NCBI GenBank assembly: GCA_036307445.1
Contig: JAXJXP010000041.1
Span: 1 to 48,837, forward strand
Direction of reading: 5' to 3'
Source: HGM11525 sp036307445
Lineage (GTDB): Bacteria; Bacillota; Clostridia; UBA1381
Length of the DNA: 48,837 nt
This document shows, one piece after another, positions 16,602-26,142 of this stretch; the stretch's first letter is position 1; each line of letters starts with the position of its first letter. The notes under the pieces were generated by a model, which was given only the letters and a program-made list of their open reading frames with translations, was not told the origin of the DNA and made no database searches. Position numbers and translations under genes: made by a program.

Positions 16602-17045
16602 ATGGGTTTTGTTGAGTCTGTAAAGGATATGCTGGGTTTTGGCGATTTTGATGATGAGTATGTAGATGAGTTTGATTACGAAGAAGAGGAGTACGAAGAG
16701 GCACCTCAGAGAGAGTCAGTATTTAGCAGAAAGAGCAACAAGGTTGTTTCTCTCAATCCTCAGGGTAATCAGGCAAAGATTGTTGTATTAAAGCCTAAAT
16801 GCTTTAATAATTCAACAATGGTAGCTGATGAGCTCAGAAGAAGAAGACCGGTAATCGTTGATGTTGGTGCGTTGGATCCCGATGAGGCAAGACGCGTTAT
16901 CGATTTCATTTCCGGTACGGTTTATGGTATTGACGGAAGAATGCAGAAGATTACAAGCGGTATCTTCGTTGCAACACCAAGCCAGGTTGATATAATGGGC
17001 GAGGTTGTCAAGGATTCTGAAGGAATTGAGTGGAGCTCACTCTGA
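16602..17045 (+). CDS. sepF: Cell division protein SepF
   Basis: 147 residues. SepF polymerises and links FtsZ filaments to the membrane. It has the N-terminal amphipathic helix (MGFVESVKDMLGFG), an acidic linker and the C-terminal domain (VADELRRRRPVIVDVGALDPDEARRV as successive blocks, then GIDGRMQKITSGIF). GGGAGG precedes the ATG at 16602, so the earlier in-frame start at 16581 is rejected. A strong terminator follows. Confidence 0.96.
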   Translation: MGFVESVKDMLGFGDFDDEYVDEFDYEEEEYEEAPQRESVFSRKSNKVVSLNPQGNQAKIVVLKPKCFNNSTMVADELRRRRPVIVDVGALDPDEARRVIDFISGTVYGIDGRMQKITSGIFVATPSQVDIMGEVVKDSEGIEWSSL

Positions 17046-17056
17046 TAAAGGAATTT

Positions 17057-17090
17057 AAGGCATTGCGCCCGTGGGGTACAATGCCTTTTT
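17057..17090 (+). terminator. Intrinsic terminator after sepF
   Basis: AAGGCATTG (17057-17065) pairs with CAATGCCTT, followed by a T-run. It ends the long rightward operon. Confidence 0.85.
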
Positions 17091-17105
17091 CAATAAGCTG
17101 TAATA

Positions 17106-17843
17106 ATGAATAATGACAAACTATTGATAAGACGTATATCGGATATATCCACTCTTGCAGACAAGTACAATATGCCTCGTTTTTCCGATTTTCTTGACGA
17201 AGGGGAACAGGCGGAGATTAAAGCAACTTATATAGATAATGGCGGTGTTTGGTATGGCGGTTATGAAACAGCCAGCCGTCGTATGATAGGCTTTTTTCCT
17301 GACTGGTGCGAGGCGGATTATGACGAGTTTCCGATTGCGGCTGTTAAAATAGAAAACAAAGGAAACAAAAATCTGACACACAGGGATTATTTAGGTACAA
17401 TTATGAGCCTTGGCCTTGAAAGAAAAAAGATTGGAGATATTTCTGTTTCACCAAACGGAGCATACGTCTTTGTTTCAAAGGATATGGCGGATGTTGTGTC
17501 AGGAATTGAAAAAATTTCAAACTGCGGAGTAAGATGTAAGATAGTTCCAATTACAGAATGTGAGATTGCTGCGGCAGAATTTGAAATGCGAAATATTGTA
17601 GCTGCAAGTATGAGGCTTGACGCGGTTTTGGCTGCGCTCTTAAAGGTTTCGAGGAAAAAGTCTTCCGACTTGATAGCGGGCGGAAAGTGTGCAGTGAACC
17701 ATCTTCTTACCGAACGCAGCGACTATATACTTTGTGAGGGCGACCTTCTTTCAGTAAGGGGCTTTGGAAGAGCGGAAATTGTAGCTGTCGGTTCTAAGAC
17801 AAGGAGCGACAGACTTCATATAACTATTAAAAAATTCATTTAG
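17106..17843 (+). CDS. ylmH: S4-domain RNA-binding protein YlmH
   Basis: 245 residues. In Firmicutes YlmH is linked to division and binds ribosomal complexes in nascent-peptide quality control. The N-terminal two thirds is the YlmH domain (FSDFLDEGEQAEI, HRDYLGTIMSLGLERKKIGDI). The C-terminal S4 domain includes RLDAVLAALLKVSRKKSSDLI and GGKCAVNH. It sits between sepF and divIVA as expected. The ribosome site is weak and the gene begins 16 bases after the terminator, so expression may come from read-through or a promoter I cannot identify. Confidence 0.93.
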   Translation: MNNDKLLIRRISDISTLADKYNMPRFSDFLDEGEQAEIKATYIDNGGVWYGGYETASRRMIGFFPDWCEADYDEFPIAAVKIENKGNKNLTHRDYLGTIMSLGLERKKIGDISVSPNGAYVFVSKDMADVVSGIEKISNCGVRCKIVPITECEIAAAEFEMRNIVAASMRLDAVLAALLKVSRKKSSDLIAGGKCAVNHLLTERSDYILCEGDLLSVRGFGRAEIVAVGSKTRSDRLHITIKKFI

Positions 17844-17857
17844 GGAGCGTGGGTTTT

Positions 17858-18298
17858 ATGTTGACACCTATTGATATTCAAAATCAGGATTTTGCGGTAA
17901 AATTAAGAGGCTACGATGCAGACGAGGTTGATGATTTTCTAGACCTTATCGGAGCGGACTACGAAAAGCTTTATAAAGAAAATATAGAGCTTCGTGATAA
18001 GGTTTCTTCGCAAAAGAGTGAAATCGAGCATTATAAGGCTATGGAGCAGACTCTCCAGCAGTCGATTATACTTGCACAGAAGGCTGCTGAGGATATAGAA
18101 AAAAATGCAGCAAATAAAGCAGATGCAATAGTTAATGAGGCACAGACTAAATCTACTGATGCTGTGCGTGTTACCGAAGAAGAACTTGTAAAAAAGCGCA
18201 ACGAACTGTCGAGATTAAAGCTCGAAGTTGAAAGCTTTAAAACAAGAATTAAAGGAAATTGCTCCGGAATACTTGAAATGTTGGAAAAAATGGAGTAA
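17858..18298 (+). CDS. divIVA: Cell division initiation protein DivIVA
   Basis: 146 residues, coiled-coil protein that senses curved membrane at poles and septa. The N-terminal lipid-binding domain is intact (MLTPIDIQNQDF, LRGYDADEVDDFLD), then a continuous coiled coil with LYKENIELRDKV. It is slightly shorter than the B. subtilis protein. A GTG at 17849 is too close to the AGGGAG site; the ATG at 17858 is correctly spaced. Last of the division cluster. Confidence 0.95.
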   Translation: MLTPIDIQNQDFAVKLRGYDADEVDDFLDLIGADYEKLYKENIELRDKVSSQKSEIEHYKAMEQTLQQSIILAQKAAEDIEKNAANKADAIVNEAQTKSTDAVRVTEEELVKKRNELSRLKLEVESFKTRIKGNCSGILEMLEKME

Positions 18299-18305
18299 AA
18301 TAGAA

Positions 18306-18329
18306 GGGACGTGTATTTTGCCACGTCCC
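18306..18329 (+). terminator. Hairpin between divIVA and ileS
   Basis: GGGACGTG/CACGTCCC perfect 8-bp stem followed by an interrupted T-run, so termination may be partial. The 72-base gap is far too short for a T-box leader, which is often present before ileS. Confidence 0.55.
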
Positions 18330-18370
18330 TAAAGTTGTTTTTAATGCTAAAGTGAAAGGACGATACATCA

Positions 18371-21154
18371 ATGTGCGAAAACTGTAAAGATTACACCAAA
18401 TCGGTCAATCTTCCTCAAACCGATTTCCCAATGCGTGCCAACCTGCCGCAGAGAGAACCGGAAACTCTTGCTTATTGGGAAGAGCTTGACCTCTATAACG
18501 AGCTTGTAAAGAGAAATAAGGGCAAAACTCCCTTTGTTCTCCATGACGGACCTCCGTATGCAAACGGAGATATTCATATGGGTCATGCGCTTAACAAGGT
18601 GCTTAAGGACATTATCGTAAGATATAAGACTCTGGCAGGATTTTATGCTCCGTACGTTCCCGGTTGGGATACACACGGACTTCCGATTGAGCAACAGGCA
18701 ATCAAAAAGCTTGGTATTAACAGACACGAGGCAGGACCGGTAAAGTTCCGCCGTGCTTGCCGTGAGTTTGCTCTGCAGAATGTAGAAAATCAAAAGACAC
18801 AGTTTAAGCGTCTTGGTGTTATAGGCGACTGGGATAATCCGTATCTTACACTCAAGAATGAGTTTGTTGCCAATCAGGTTGAAGTTTTTGGTGAAATGGC
18901 TAAAAAAGGTCTTATCTATAAGGGTTTAAAGCCTGTTTACTGGTGCCCGCATTGCGAAACAGCTCTTGCTGAGGCGGAGATTGAGTACGCAGAGGATAAG
19001 GCAACTTCAATTTATGTTAAGTTTGAGGTTAAGGACGATAAGGGACTGTTCGCTGGTCTTGGAAAGGTTTACTTTGTTATCTGGACAACGACTACATGGA
19101 CACTTCCTGGAAACCTTGCAGTGTGCCTCAATCCTGATTTTGAGTATTCACTCTGTAAGTTTGACAATGGTGAGACATACGTGCTTGCAACAGAACTTGT
19201 TGAAAGTGTTGTTAAGGCAACAGGTCTTGGCGAGTACGAAATCGTTAAGAAGTTTACAGGAAGCGAACTCGAGCTTATGGTTTGCGCTCATCCGTTTATT
19301 GACAGAGAGTCTTTGGTAATTGTGGGCGACCACGTAACACTTGAGGCTGGTACAGGTTGCGTTCATACAGCGCCGGGCTTTGGTGCTGAGGACTATATGG
19401 TATGCAAAAACTATCCACAGATTGAAACAATTGTTCCGGTTGACAGTAAGGGATATCAGACAGAAGATGCAGGCGAATTTGCAGGAATGTACTACGAAAA
19501 GTCCAATGCGGCAATCCTTGAAAAGCTCAAGGAGCTTGGTGCACTGGTAGGCGCTGAGGATATGCTCCATCAGTATCCGCACTGCTGGAGATGTGATTCT
19601 CCGATTATTTTCCGAGCTGCTGACCAGTGGTTTGCGTCAGTTGATGCGCTTAAAGATGATGCTATTAAAGCTATCAAGGGTGTACAGTGGATTCCTCAGT
19701 GGGGCGAAGACAGAATTACATCAATGGTAGTTGACAGAAGTGACTGGTGTATTTCGCGTCAGAGAACGTGGGGTGTTCCCATTCCGATGTTCTTCTGCGA
19801 GGAATGTGGTAAGGAGCTTATAAATGATGACACCATTAAGGCTGTGAGCGACCTGTTTAAGACAGAAGGTCCTGATATGTGGTGGGAAAAGTCTGCTGAA
19901 GAAATTCTGCCTGCCGGAACTAAGTGTTCTTGCGGATGTTCTAAGTTCACAAAAGAAAAGGATATTATGGACGTTTGGTTTGATTCAGGCTCATCGCATA
20001 AGGCTGTATGCGACGAACGTGATGATTTGGTATATCCGCCCGATATGTACTTAGAGGGTAATGACCAGTATAGAGGATGGTTCCAGTCATCGCTCCTCAC
20101 AAGTATTGCAACTAAAGGTGTTGCTCCTTATAAGACAGTTATTACTCACGGTATGATTCAGGATGGCGAAGGTAAAAAGATGTCCAAATCAAAGGGTAAC
20201 TCAATTTCGCCACAGGAGATAACAGACCAGTATGGTGCAGACGTGCTTCGTCTGTGGGTCGTGTCTGCTGACTACCGTACCGATATGAGAATGTCTCAGG
20301 AGATGCTTAAGCAGCTTTCTGAGGGTTACAGGAAGATAAGAAATACTGCAAGATATATCCTTTCCAATGTCAATGACTTCGATCCGAATAAGGATATGGT
20401 GAAATTTGAGGATATGTTAGAGCTTGACCGATGGGCAGTAATGAAGCTCAACGGCGTAATCGAAAAGGCTGTTGCAGCATATGAGCGTTATGAGTTCCAT
20501 ATGCTCTATAATGCAATTCTTAACTTCTGTATAGTAGATTTGAGTAACTTTTACCTTGATATCCTGAAGTCAAGACTTTACACCGAAAAGCCTGACTCAT
20601 TCGAGAGAAGAAGCGCTCAGTCTGCAATGTTTATGATTTTGGATGCACTTGTAAAACTTTTGGCTCCTGTAATCGTATTTACTGCAGAAGAAATCTGGAA
20701 GTTTATGCCGCATTATGACTCTGATGATACGGCAAGTGTAATGTTCTCCGAGATGCCAAAGACTGATGCTAAGTATAATGACGAGGCTTTGGCAGAAAAG
20801 TGGGAAAAGATAATTGCTGTCAGAAATGATGTAAATAAGGCGCTTGAGCCGATGCGTAATGCAAAGATTATCGGCAAATCACTTGATGCAGAAGTTGCAG
20901 TTTATGCTGACGGCGATTTGGCAGAGCTTTTGAAAGCAATGGAATCAGAGCTTGCAGAAATCTTTATTACATCGAAGGCTGTTGTTGGCGAAGTGGCACC
21001 TGTTGATGCGTTTGTAGGCGAGGTTGTCAAGGTTACCGCTGAGGCAAGTAAATACGAGAAGTGTGGCAGATGCTGGGTACATTCCGAAACTGTCGGAACA
21101 ATCGAAGGCTTTGACGGGATTTGTGCAGACTGCGTAAGAAAGCTTACAAAATAA
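18371..21154 (+). CDS. ileS: Isoleucyl-tRNA synthetase
   Basis: 927 residues, the bacterial class I enzyme charging tRNA-Ile. The HIGH motif is HMGH at 69-72. The KMSKS motif is at 603-607. The CP1 editing domain carries TWTLPGNLA and GTGCVHTAPGFG. The C-terminal zinc finger is complete (CGRCW...CADC), indicating the type 1 (mupirocin-sensitive-like) form rather than the type 2. AAAGGA precedes the ATG. No T-box is present upstream. Confidence 0.97.
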   Translation: MCENCKDYTKSVNLPQTDFPMRANLPQREPETLAYWEELDLYNELVKRNKGKTPFVLHDGPPYANGDIHMGHALNKVLKDIIVRYKTLAGFYAPYVPGWDTHGLPIEQQAIKKLGINRHEAGPVKFRRACREFALQNVENQKTQFKRLGVIGDWDNPYLTLKNEFVANQVEVFGEMAKKGLIYKGLKPVYWCPHCETALAEAEIEYAEDKATSIYVKFEVKDDKGLFAGLGKVYFVIWTTTTWTLPGNLAVCLNPDFEYSLCKFDNGETYVLATELVESVVKATGLGEYEIVKKFTGSELELMVCAHPFIDRESLVIVGDHVTLEAGTGCVHTAPGFGAEDYMVCKNYPQIETIVPVDSKGYQTEDAGEFAGMYYEKSNAAILEKLKELGALVGAEDMLHQYPHCWRCDSPIIFRAADQWFASVDALKDDAIKAIKGVQWIPQWGEDRITSMVVDRSDWCISRQRTWGVPIPMFFCEECGKELINDDTIKAVSDLFKTEGPDMWWEKSAEEILPAGTKCSCGCSKFTKEKDIMDVWFDSGSSHKAVCDERDDLVYPPDMYLEGNDQYRGWFQSSLLTSIATKGVAPYKTVITHGMIQDGEGKKMSKSKGNSISPQEITDQYGADVLRLWVVSADYRTDMRMSQEMLKQLSEGYRKIRNTARYILSNVNDFDPNKDMVKFEDMLELDRWAVMKLNGVIEKAVAAYERYEFHMLYNAILNFCIVDLSNFYLDILKSRLYTEKPDSFERRSAQSAMFMILDALVKLLAPVIVFTAEEIWKFMPHYDSDDTASVMFSEMPKTDAKYNDEALAEKWEKIIAVRNDVNKALEPMRNAKIIGKSLDAEVAVYADGDLAELLKAMESELAEIFITSKAVVGEVAPVDAFVGEVVKVTAEASKYEKCGRCWVHSETVGTIEGFDGICADCVRKLTK

Positions 21155-21165
21155 AATATTGTTTT

Positions 21166-21197
21166 ATGCCCGATAGCTTTGCTGTCGGGCATTTTTT
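21166..21197 (+). terminator. Intrinsic terminator after ileS
   Basis: ATGCCCGAtAGC pairs with GCTGTCGGGCAT around a TTT loop, followed by six T residues. Confidence 0.92.
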
Positions 21198-21229
21198 GAT
21201 GATAAAGGTAATTAAATCGCTAAAAAGGC

Positions 21230-21258
21230 TTGACATAATATAGAGAAAATAGTAAAAT
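21230..21258 (+). promoter_or_regulatory. Predicted promoter of liv operon
   Basis: TTGACA (21230-21235), exact 17-base spacer, TAAAAT (21253-21258), with TTGGAGGA before the livJ start. Confidence 0.75.
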
Positions 21259-21309
21259 AATAATATTCTATTACTGTGGAAAACACAGAAAATTTGGAGG
21301 AATGGTAAA

Positions 21310-22440
21310 ATGAAAAAGTTTTTGTCAATTGCACTGGCGGCAGTAGTTTCAGTTGCAGCTCTCGCTGGTTGCGGAGGTAGTGCAGGTAACTACACAGCAG
21401 AAAACACAGAGTTCTTTATTGGTGCAACAGGTCCTCTTACAGGTGACACATCATCTTATGGTACATCTGTAAACGAAGGCGCAATGCTCGCTATTGAAGA
21501 AATCAATGCAGCAGGCGGTCTCAACGGCGTTACATTCAAGTATGAAATGAAGGACGACAAATCAACAGCAGCAGATGCTGCAACAGGTTATGACACACTC
21601 TTTGAGGCTGGTATGAACGTTGCTATCGGTAGTGTAACATCAGGCTCATGTGATTCTTTCGCATCAAAGGCTGACGAAGACAGCTTGTTCTTCATTACTC
21701 CGTCTGCATCTGCAGCTAACGTAATCGAGAACAGACCGACAGCTTTCAGAGTATGCTTCGGCGATCCTGACCAGGGTACACTCGCAGCTGAGGAAATCAC
21801 AAAAGAGTACACAAAGATTGGTGCTATCTATGATACAAGCGACCCGTATTCAAAGGGTATCTTTGATGCTTTTGAAGCAAAGATGAAGGAGCTTGGCAAA
21901 GAGTTTACAGCACAGTCATTTGACGCAGAGAACAAGAAGGACTTCACAACTCAGATTGAAGCTTTGAAGGATTGCGAAGTTATCTTCCTTCCTATCTACT
22001 ACACAGAGGCTGGTCTTATTGCTAAGGCGGCAGCAGCTAAGGGTTGCGAAGCACTCCTCTTCGGTTGCGACGGTTTCGACGGTGTAGCTGACCAGGTTGA
22101 TGATTCTGTTAAGAACGTAATTAAGTACATAACTCCGTTCGATGTAAACAGCAAGGATGCTACAGTTGCTAAGTTTGTTGAAAACTACAAGGCAGCTTAC
22201 GACGGCAAGGTTCCTGATCAGTTTGCGGCTGATGGTTACGATGCAGTAATGGCTATCTACGAGGCTATGAAGGCAGCAAATGTTACAGATCCTACAATTT
22301 CACCGGCAGAGCTTTCAGAAGCAATCATCCCTGCAATCACAGCAGATGACTTCGTATATGTTGGTGCAACAGGCGAAATGACTTGGGATGAGTCAGGTGC
22401 TTGTACAAAGGTTCCCCAGATAGTAGTTCTTGGTGAATAA
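21310..22440 (+). CDS. livJ: Branched-chain amino acid ABC transporter, substrate-binding lipoprotein
   Basis: 376 residues. A signal peptide ends in the lipobox LAGC with the lipidated Cys at 21. The mature part is a type I periplasmic-binding fold (FFIGATGPLTGD, AMLAIEEINAAGG, GAIYDTSDPYSKGI, GCDGFDG). It captures leucine, isoleucine or valine, or related amino acids, outside the cell for the membrane complex encoded downstream. Codon use is noticeably biased towards ACA, GCA and CTC/CTT, consistent with high expression. A GC-rich hairpin after the gene likely reduces downstream transcription so the binding protein is made in excess. Confidence 0.93.
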   Translation: MKKFLSIALAAVVSVAALAGCGGSAGNYTAENTEFFIGATGPLTGDTSSYGTSVNEGAMLAIEEINAAGGLNGVTFKYEMKDDKSTAADAATGYDTLFEAGMNVAIGSVTSGSCDSFASKADEDSLFFITPSASAANVIENRPTAFRVCFGDPDQGTLAAEEITKEYTKIGAIYDTSDPYSKGIFDAFEAKMKELGKEFTAQSFDAENKKDFTTQIEALKDCEVIFLPIYYTEAGLIAKAAAAKGCEALLFGCDGFDGVADQVDDSVKNVIKYITPFDVNSKDATVAKFVENYKAAYDGKVPDQFAADGYDAVMAIYEAMKAANVTDPTISPAELSEAIIPAITADDFVYVGATGEMTWDESGACTKVPQIVVLGE

Positions 22441-22464
22441 TTCTGATTAAATTAACTGAAAACT

Positions 22465-22489
22465 CGCGGGGGCGAAAATCGCCCCTGCG
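22465..22489 (+). terminator. Intercistronic attenuating hairpin livJ-livH
   Basis: CGCGGGGGCG (22465-22474) pairs with CGCCCCTGCG (22480-22489) with one mismatch. There is no long T-run, so it is more likely a partial terminator or 3' stabiliser of livJ mRNA than a full stop. Confidence 0.6.
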
Positions 22490-22598
22490 ATATTCTTGTT
22501 TCAAGAGATAATTATTACTTGCCCCTGCATTGCTGCATGCTCACGGCAGTATATGTATATGGGACCTTATTTCGTGGGCGGAAAGGCTATTGATATTT

Positions 22599-23462
22599 AT
22601 GAGTACTTTGATTGACGGACTTAGTCTTGGCAGTATATATGCCCTGATTGCCCTCGGTTATACAATGGTTTACGGAATTGCGAAGATGCTTAATTTTGCA
22701 CATGGCGACGTCATAATGGTTGGTGCATATGCAATTCTTTCTACTATCGCACTATTGGGAAGTCCGATTGCGGCAATAGTTGTTGCTATACTCGTATGTA
22801 CCGTGTTGGGTATTTTTATAGAAAAGCTGGCATACAAGCCGCTAAGAGGTGCATCTCCTCTTGCTGTTTTGATTACGGCAATAGGTGTGAGTTATTTTCT
22901 GCAGAGTGTTGCTCAGCTTATTTACGGTGCAAAATCACAGCCTGTTACCATTGGAAATTTCGGGTCAGTTGCAATAGGTGATACCAAAATCAGTCTTGCG
23001 GCTATTATTACTCTTGCAGCAGGTGCAGTTATTATGATTGCACTTACCCTTTTTATAAAAAAGACAAAAATGGGAAGAGCTATGCTTGCAGTTTCTGAAG
23101 ACAGAGGTGCAGCTCAGCTTATGGGTATAAATGTAAATAAAGTTATAACAGTTACATTTGCTATTGGTTCGGCACTTGCGGCATTTGCAAGTACATTCTA
23201 CCTTATGCAGATTCCCTCCACCAGCCCGACTCTTGGTGCAATGCCCGGTATCAAGGCATTTACTGCAGCGGTTATCGGCGGTATCGGCTCAATTCCCGGT
23301 GCTATGATTGGCGGTATGCTTTTGGGAATTATTGAGAAGATTTCATTAAGTATTCCGGTTTTGGCACCATACACAACAGCGCTTGAGTTCAGTTTGCTTA
23401 TCATAATTCTTCTTGTTAAGCCGACAGGACTTTTGGGCAAGCTTAAGAGAGAGAAGGTGTAA
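22599..23462 (+). CDS. livH: Branched-chain amino acid ABC permease LivH
   Basis: 287 residues from ATG 22599. Integral membrane permease with about eight helices, including the family signatures GLSLGSIYALIALGYTMVYG, LNFAHGD and GLGAMPGIKAF-like region (TLGAMPGIKAFTAAVIGGIGS), the EAA-like loop contacting the ATPases. The frame opens at 22530 but those extra 23 residues do not resemble the family. The ribosome site is a modest GAAAGG about 12 bases from the ATG; a TTG at 22590 is an alternative. It forms the channel with LivM. Confidence 0.92.
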   Translation: MSTLIDGLSLGSIYALIALGYTMVYGIAKMLNFAHGDVIMVGAYAILSTIALLGSPIAAIVVAILVCTVLGIFIEKLAYKPLRGASPLAVLITAIGVSYFLQSVAQLIYGAKSQPVTIGNFGSVAIGDTKISLAAIITLAAGAVIMIALTLFIKKTKMGRAMLAVSEDRGAAQLMGINVNKVITVTFAIGSALAAFASTFYLMQIPSTSPTLGAMPGIKAFTAAVIGGIGSIPGAMIGGMLLGIIEKISLSIPVLAPYTTALEFSLLIIILLVKPTGLLGKLKREKV

Positions 23463-23465
23463 GAA

Positions 23466-24602
23466 GTGGCAAAGAATAAATTTAAACTCAAGCATCATAT
23501 AAACTATATTGGCGTGGGACTTTTCCTTGTTGTTACCGCAGTTATGATGTTTATGGGTGTTCTTAATCGTTCGACTGCTAACCTTATTACACAGATTGCA
23601 TATTCAATAATTCTTGCAGTATCATTAAATCTTGTAGTAGGATTTTTGGGAGAGCTTAGCTTGGGACATGCAGGCTTTATGTGTGTTGGTGCGTACCTTG
23701 GCTGCTTCTTTGCTAAGTATATGTTCACCTTTACCGACTCAAAGCTGTTGGTGCTTATTGTTTCTATGCTTGTGGGCGGACTTGTTGCAGCTGTGTTTGG
23801 TTTTATAATCGGACTTCCTGCTCTCAGGTTAAAGGGCGACTATCTTGCAATTGTTACCCTTGCATTCGGCGAAATTGTAAGAACAATATTTAAAAACCTT
23901 GACACCTTCGGAGGTGCTTTAGGTCTTTCTACTAAAAAGTATGGCAGTGAACTGTTTATAATTGCGCTTATAGTTGTGCTGATTATGCTGTTCGTGATGC
24001 AAAATCTTATCAGGAGTAAGCACGGAAGAGCGATTACTGCTATCCGTGATAACGAAATTGCGGCAAAGGCTATGGGTATAAATGTAACCTTCTATAAACT
24101 TCTGGTATTTGTTGTTGCGGCATTTTTTGCAGGGATAGCAGGTGTTATATACGGACACTATGCAACACCTGTTTTGTATTCTTTCTTCTCATACAACTAT
24201 TCAATAGAAATTCTTGTTATGGTTGTACTTGGCGGAATGGGCAGTATAACAGGCTCGATTATTGCGGCAACTCTTATCACATACATTAACTTTGTGCTTA
24301 CAACAAACCTTTCGGGCGACCTTGCGGCACTTAAGTTCTTGATTTATGCAATTATCCTTATTGCTATGATTATATTTAACAATGCGCCTGCTTTAAATCC
24401 TGTCAAGGAAAGACTTGCTACTTATAAGAATAAGCTTCTTAATAAGCTTACAGGCTGGATTATCAAGAAAAAATATGATCCGTCCCAGATTGTTGACGAC
24501 CATGCTGCTTGGCACAGAATCCCGTCTAAAATTAAGATGGATGCACTGTTATCTTTGGATATTACAGATAAGAATAACCAGAACGGAGGAGATAACAAAT
24601 GA
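23466..24602 (+). CDS. livM: Branched-chain amino acid ABC permease LivM
   Basis: 378 residues, GTG start 3 bases after livH. About nine membrane helices with ELSLGHAGFM, GLPALRLKGDYLAIVTLAFGEI and GGMGSITGSI, the LivM signatures. A soluble C-terminal tail of about 60 residues (from PALNPVKERL) is longer than in many homologues. The stop overlaps the livG start. Confidence 0.92.
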   Translation: MAKNKFKLKHHINYIGVGLFLVVTAVMMFMGVLNRSTANLITQIAYSIILAVSLNLVVGFLGELSLGHAGFMCVGAYLGCFFAKYMFTFTDSKLLVLIVSMLVGGLVAAVFGFIIGLPALRLKGDYLAIVTLAFGEIVRTIFKNLDTFGGALGLSTKKYGSELFIIALIVVLIMLFVMQNLIRSKHGRAITAIRDNEIAAKAMGINVTFYKLLVFVVAAFFAGIAGVIYGHYATPVLYSFFSYNYSIEILVMVVLGGMGSITGSIIAATLITYINFVLTTNLSGDLAALKFLIYAIILIAMIIFNNAPALNPVKERLATYKNKLLNKLTGWIIKKKYDPSQIVDDHAAWHRIPSKIKMDALLSLDITDKNNQNGGDNK

Positions 24603-25378
24603 GCGAAATAATGCTTGAAACTAAAAATCTTGGTATTTCCTTCGGTGGTCTTAAGGCTGTTGATAATGTAAATATGACTGTGAAAAAGGGTCAGCTTTAC
24701 GGTCTTATCGGTCCTAACGGTGCGGGAAAGACTACTTTATTTAATCTCCTTACAGGCGTTTATAAGCCTACCTCGGGCAGTTTTTACTTAGACGGAGAAG
24801 AGCTTACCGGAAAAGGTCAGGAGCAGATAAACCATAAAGGAATAGCCAGAACATTTCAGAATATAAGACTCTTTAATAATATGAGTGTAATAAGAAATGT
24901 TATGGTGGGTCTTCATAATCAGCCTGAGTTTAAGTGCAATCCGTTTGTAAGTATGTTGCGCCTTCCCGGACACTTCGCATCTGAGAAGAAAATGCGTGAA
25001 AAGGCTAAGGAGCTTTTAAGGATATTTGACCTTGAGGAAGAGAGAAACAACTTGGCGTGCAATCTCCCTTACGGAAAGCAGAGAAAGCTCGAAATTGCAA
25101 GAGCGCTCGCAACTAATCCTAAGCTATTGCTCCTTGACGAGCCGGCGGCAGGTATGAACCCTAATGAAACTGCTGAGCTTATGGATATTATACGCTTTGT
25201 CAGAGAGAAGTTTGATATGACAATACTTTTGATTGAGCATGATATGAAGCTTGTAGCCGGAATTTGCGAGGAGGTTACCGTTCTCAACTTCGGTACTGAG
25301 CTTGCAAGCGGCAAAACCTCGGAGGTTTTGAATAATCCTAAGGTTATAACAGCATATCTTGGCGATGATGAGGCTTAA
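24599..25378 (+). CDS. livG: Branched-chain amino acid ABC ATPase LivG
   Basis: 259 residues. Walker A GPNGAGKTT, Q-loop region ARTFQNIRLF, Walker B LLLLDEPAAGMNP and H-loop EHD are present. The signature is LPYGKQRKLEIARAL, the degenerate form typical of LivG. It overlaps livM by 4 bases (ATGA). Pairs with LivF to power uptake. Confidence 0.95.
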   Translation: MSEIMLETKNLGISFGGLKAVDNVNMTVKKGQLYGLIGPNGAGKTTLFNLLTGVYKPTSGSFYLDGEELTGKGQEQINHKGIARTFQNIRLFNNMSVIRNVMVGLHNQPEFKCNPFVSMLRLPGHFASEKKMREKAKELLRIFDLEEERNNLACNLPYGKQRKLEIARALATNPKLLLLDEPAAGMNPNETAELMDIIRFVREKFDMTILLIEHDMKLVAGICEEVTVLNFGTELASGKTSEVLNNPKVITAYLGDDEA

Positions 25379-25403
25379 TTGCTTATCGGAAAGGAACGGT
25401 TAT

Positions 25404-26108
25404 ATGCTTAAAATAGAAAACTTGGAAGTTAACTACGGTATGATTAAAGCAATCAAGGGAGTATCCTTTGAAGTAAATCAGGGTGAGGTTATTGCTTTGA
25501 TTGGTGCCAACGGTGCAGGAAAGACAACTATACTGCATACTATAACAGGGCTTGTCGGTGCAAAGGCAGGAAAGATTGAATTTGAAGGTCAGGACCTTTT
25601 AAAGACTCCGGCGCATAAGATTGTTGAGATGGGTATGGCTCATGTTCCTGAAGGAAGACGTATTTTTCAGGAGCTTACAGTTTATGAAAACTTAAAGCTT
25701 GGTGCGTTTATTCTTAAGGATAAAAAGACAATTGAAAAAAATCTTGAGTATGTCTATGCGCATTTCCCAAGACTTAAGGAGAGAAAGAATCAGATTGCAG
25801 GAACTCTGTCCGGCGGTGAGCAGCAGATGCTTGCTATGGGCAGAGCACTTATGTCAAACCCGAAGATTATCCTTATGGACGAGCCATCAATGGGACTTTC
25901 GCCTATTCTTGTATCTGAAATATTCCAGATTATCAAAGAGGTTTCAGCTGACGGCACAACAGTTCTTTTGGTTGAGCAGAATGCTAAAAAGGCTCTTTCG
26001 ATTGCAGACCGTGCGTATGTTCTTGAAACAGGAATGATTGCTCTTTCCGGCGATGCAAAAGAGCTTATGAATAATGACGAAATCAAGAAAGCATATCTTG
26101 GTGAATAA
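25404..26108 (+). CDS. livF: Branched-chain amino acid ABC ATPase LivF
   Basis: 234 residues from ATG 25404, preceded by AAAGGA. Walker A GANGAGKTT, signature LSGGEQQMLAMGRAL, Walker B IILMDEPSMGLSP, H-loop VEQN as usual for LivF. The frame opens at 25359 within livG, but only 25404 has a ribosome site and the family N-terminus (MLKIENLEVNYG). Last gene of the operon. Confidence 0.95.
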   Translation: MLKIENLEVNYGMIKAIKGVSFEVNQGEVIALIGANGAGKTTILHTITGLVGAKAGKIEFEGQDLLKTPAHKIVEMGMAHVPEGRRIFQELTVYENLKLGAFILKDKKTIEKNLEYVYAHFPRLKERKNQIAGTLSGGEQQMLAMGRALMSNPKIILMDEPSMGLSPILVSEIFQIIKEVSADGTTVLLVEQNAKKALSIADRAYVLETGMIALSGDAKELMNNDEIKKAYLGE

Positions 26109-26110
26109 AT

Positions 26111-26142
26111 AGTAAAAGCAGACCCAAAGGTCTGCTTTTACT
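26111..26142. terminator. Bidirectional terminator livF/sleB
   Basis: AGTAAAAGCAGACC/GGTCTGCTTTTACT perfect 14-bp stem with a four-base loop between convergent genes. The sleB stop codon lies inside it. Confidence 0.92.

Noticed and set aside
18299..18370. T-box leader before ileS
   Set aside because: Only 72 bases are available and no AGGGTGGNACCGCG-like antiterminator sequence is present.
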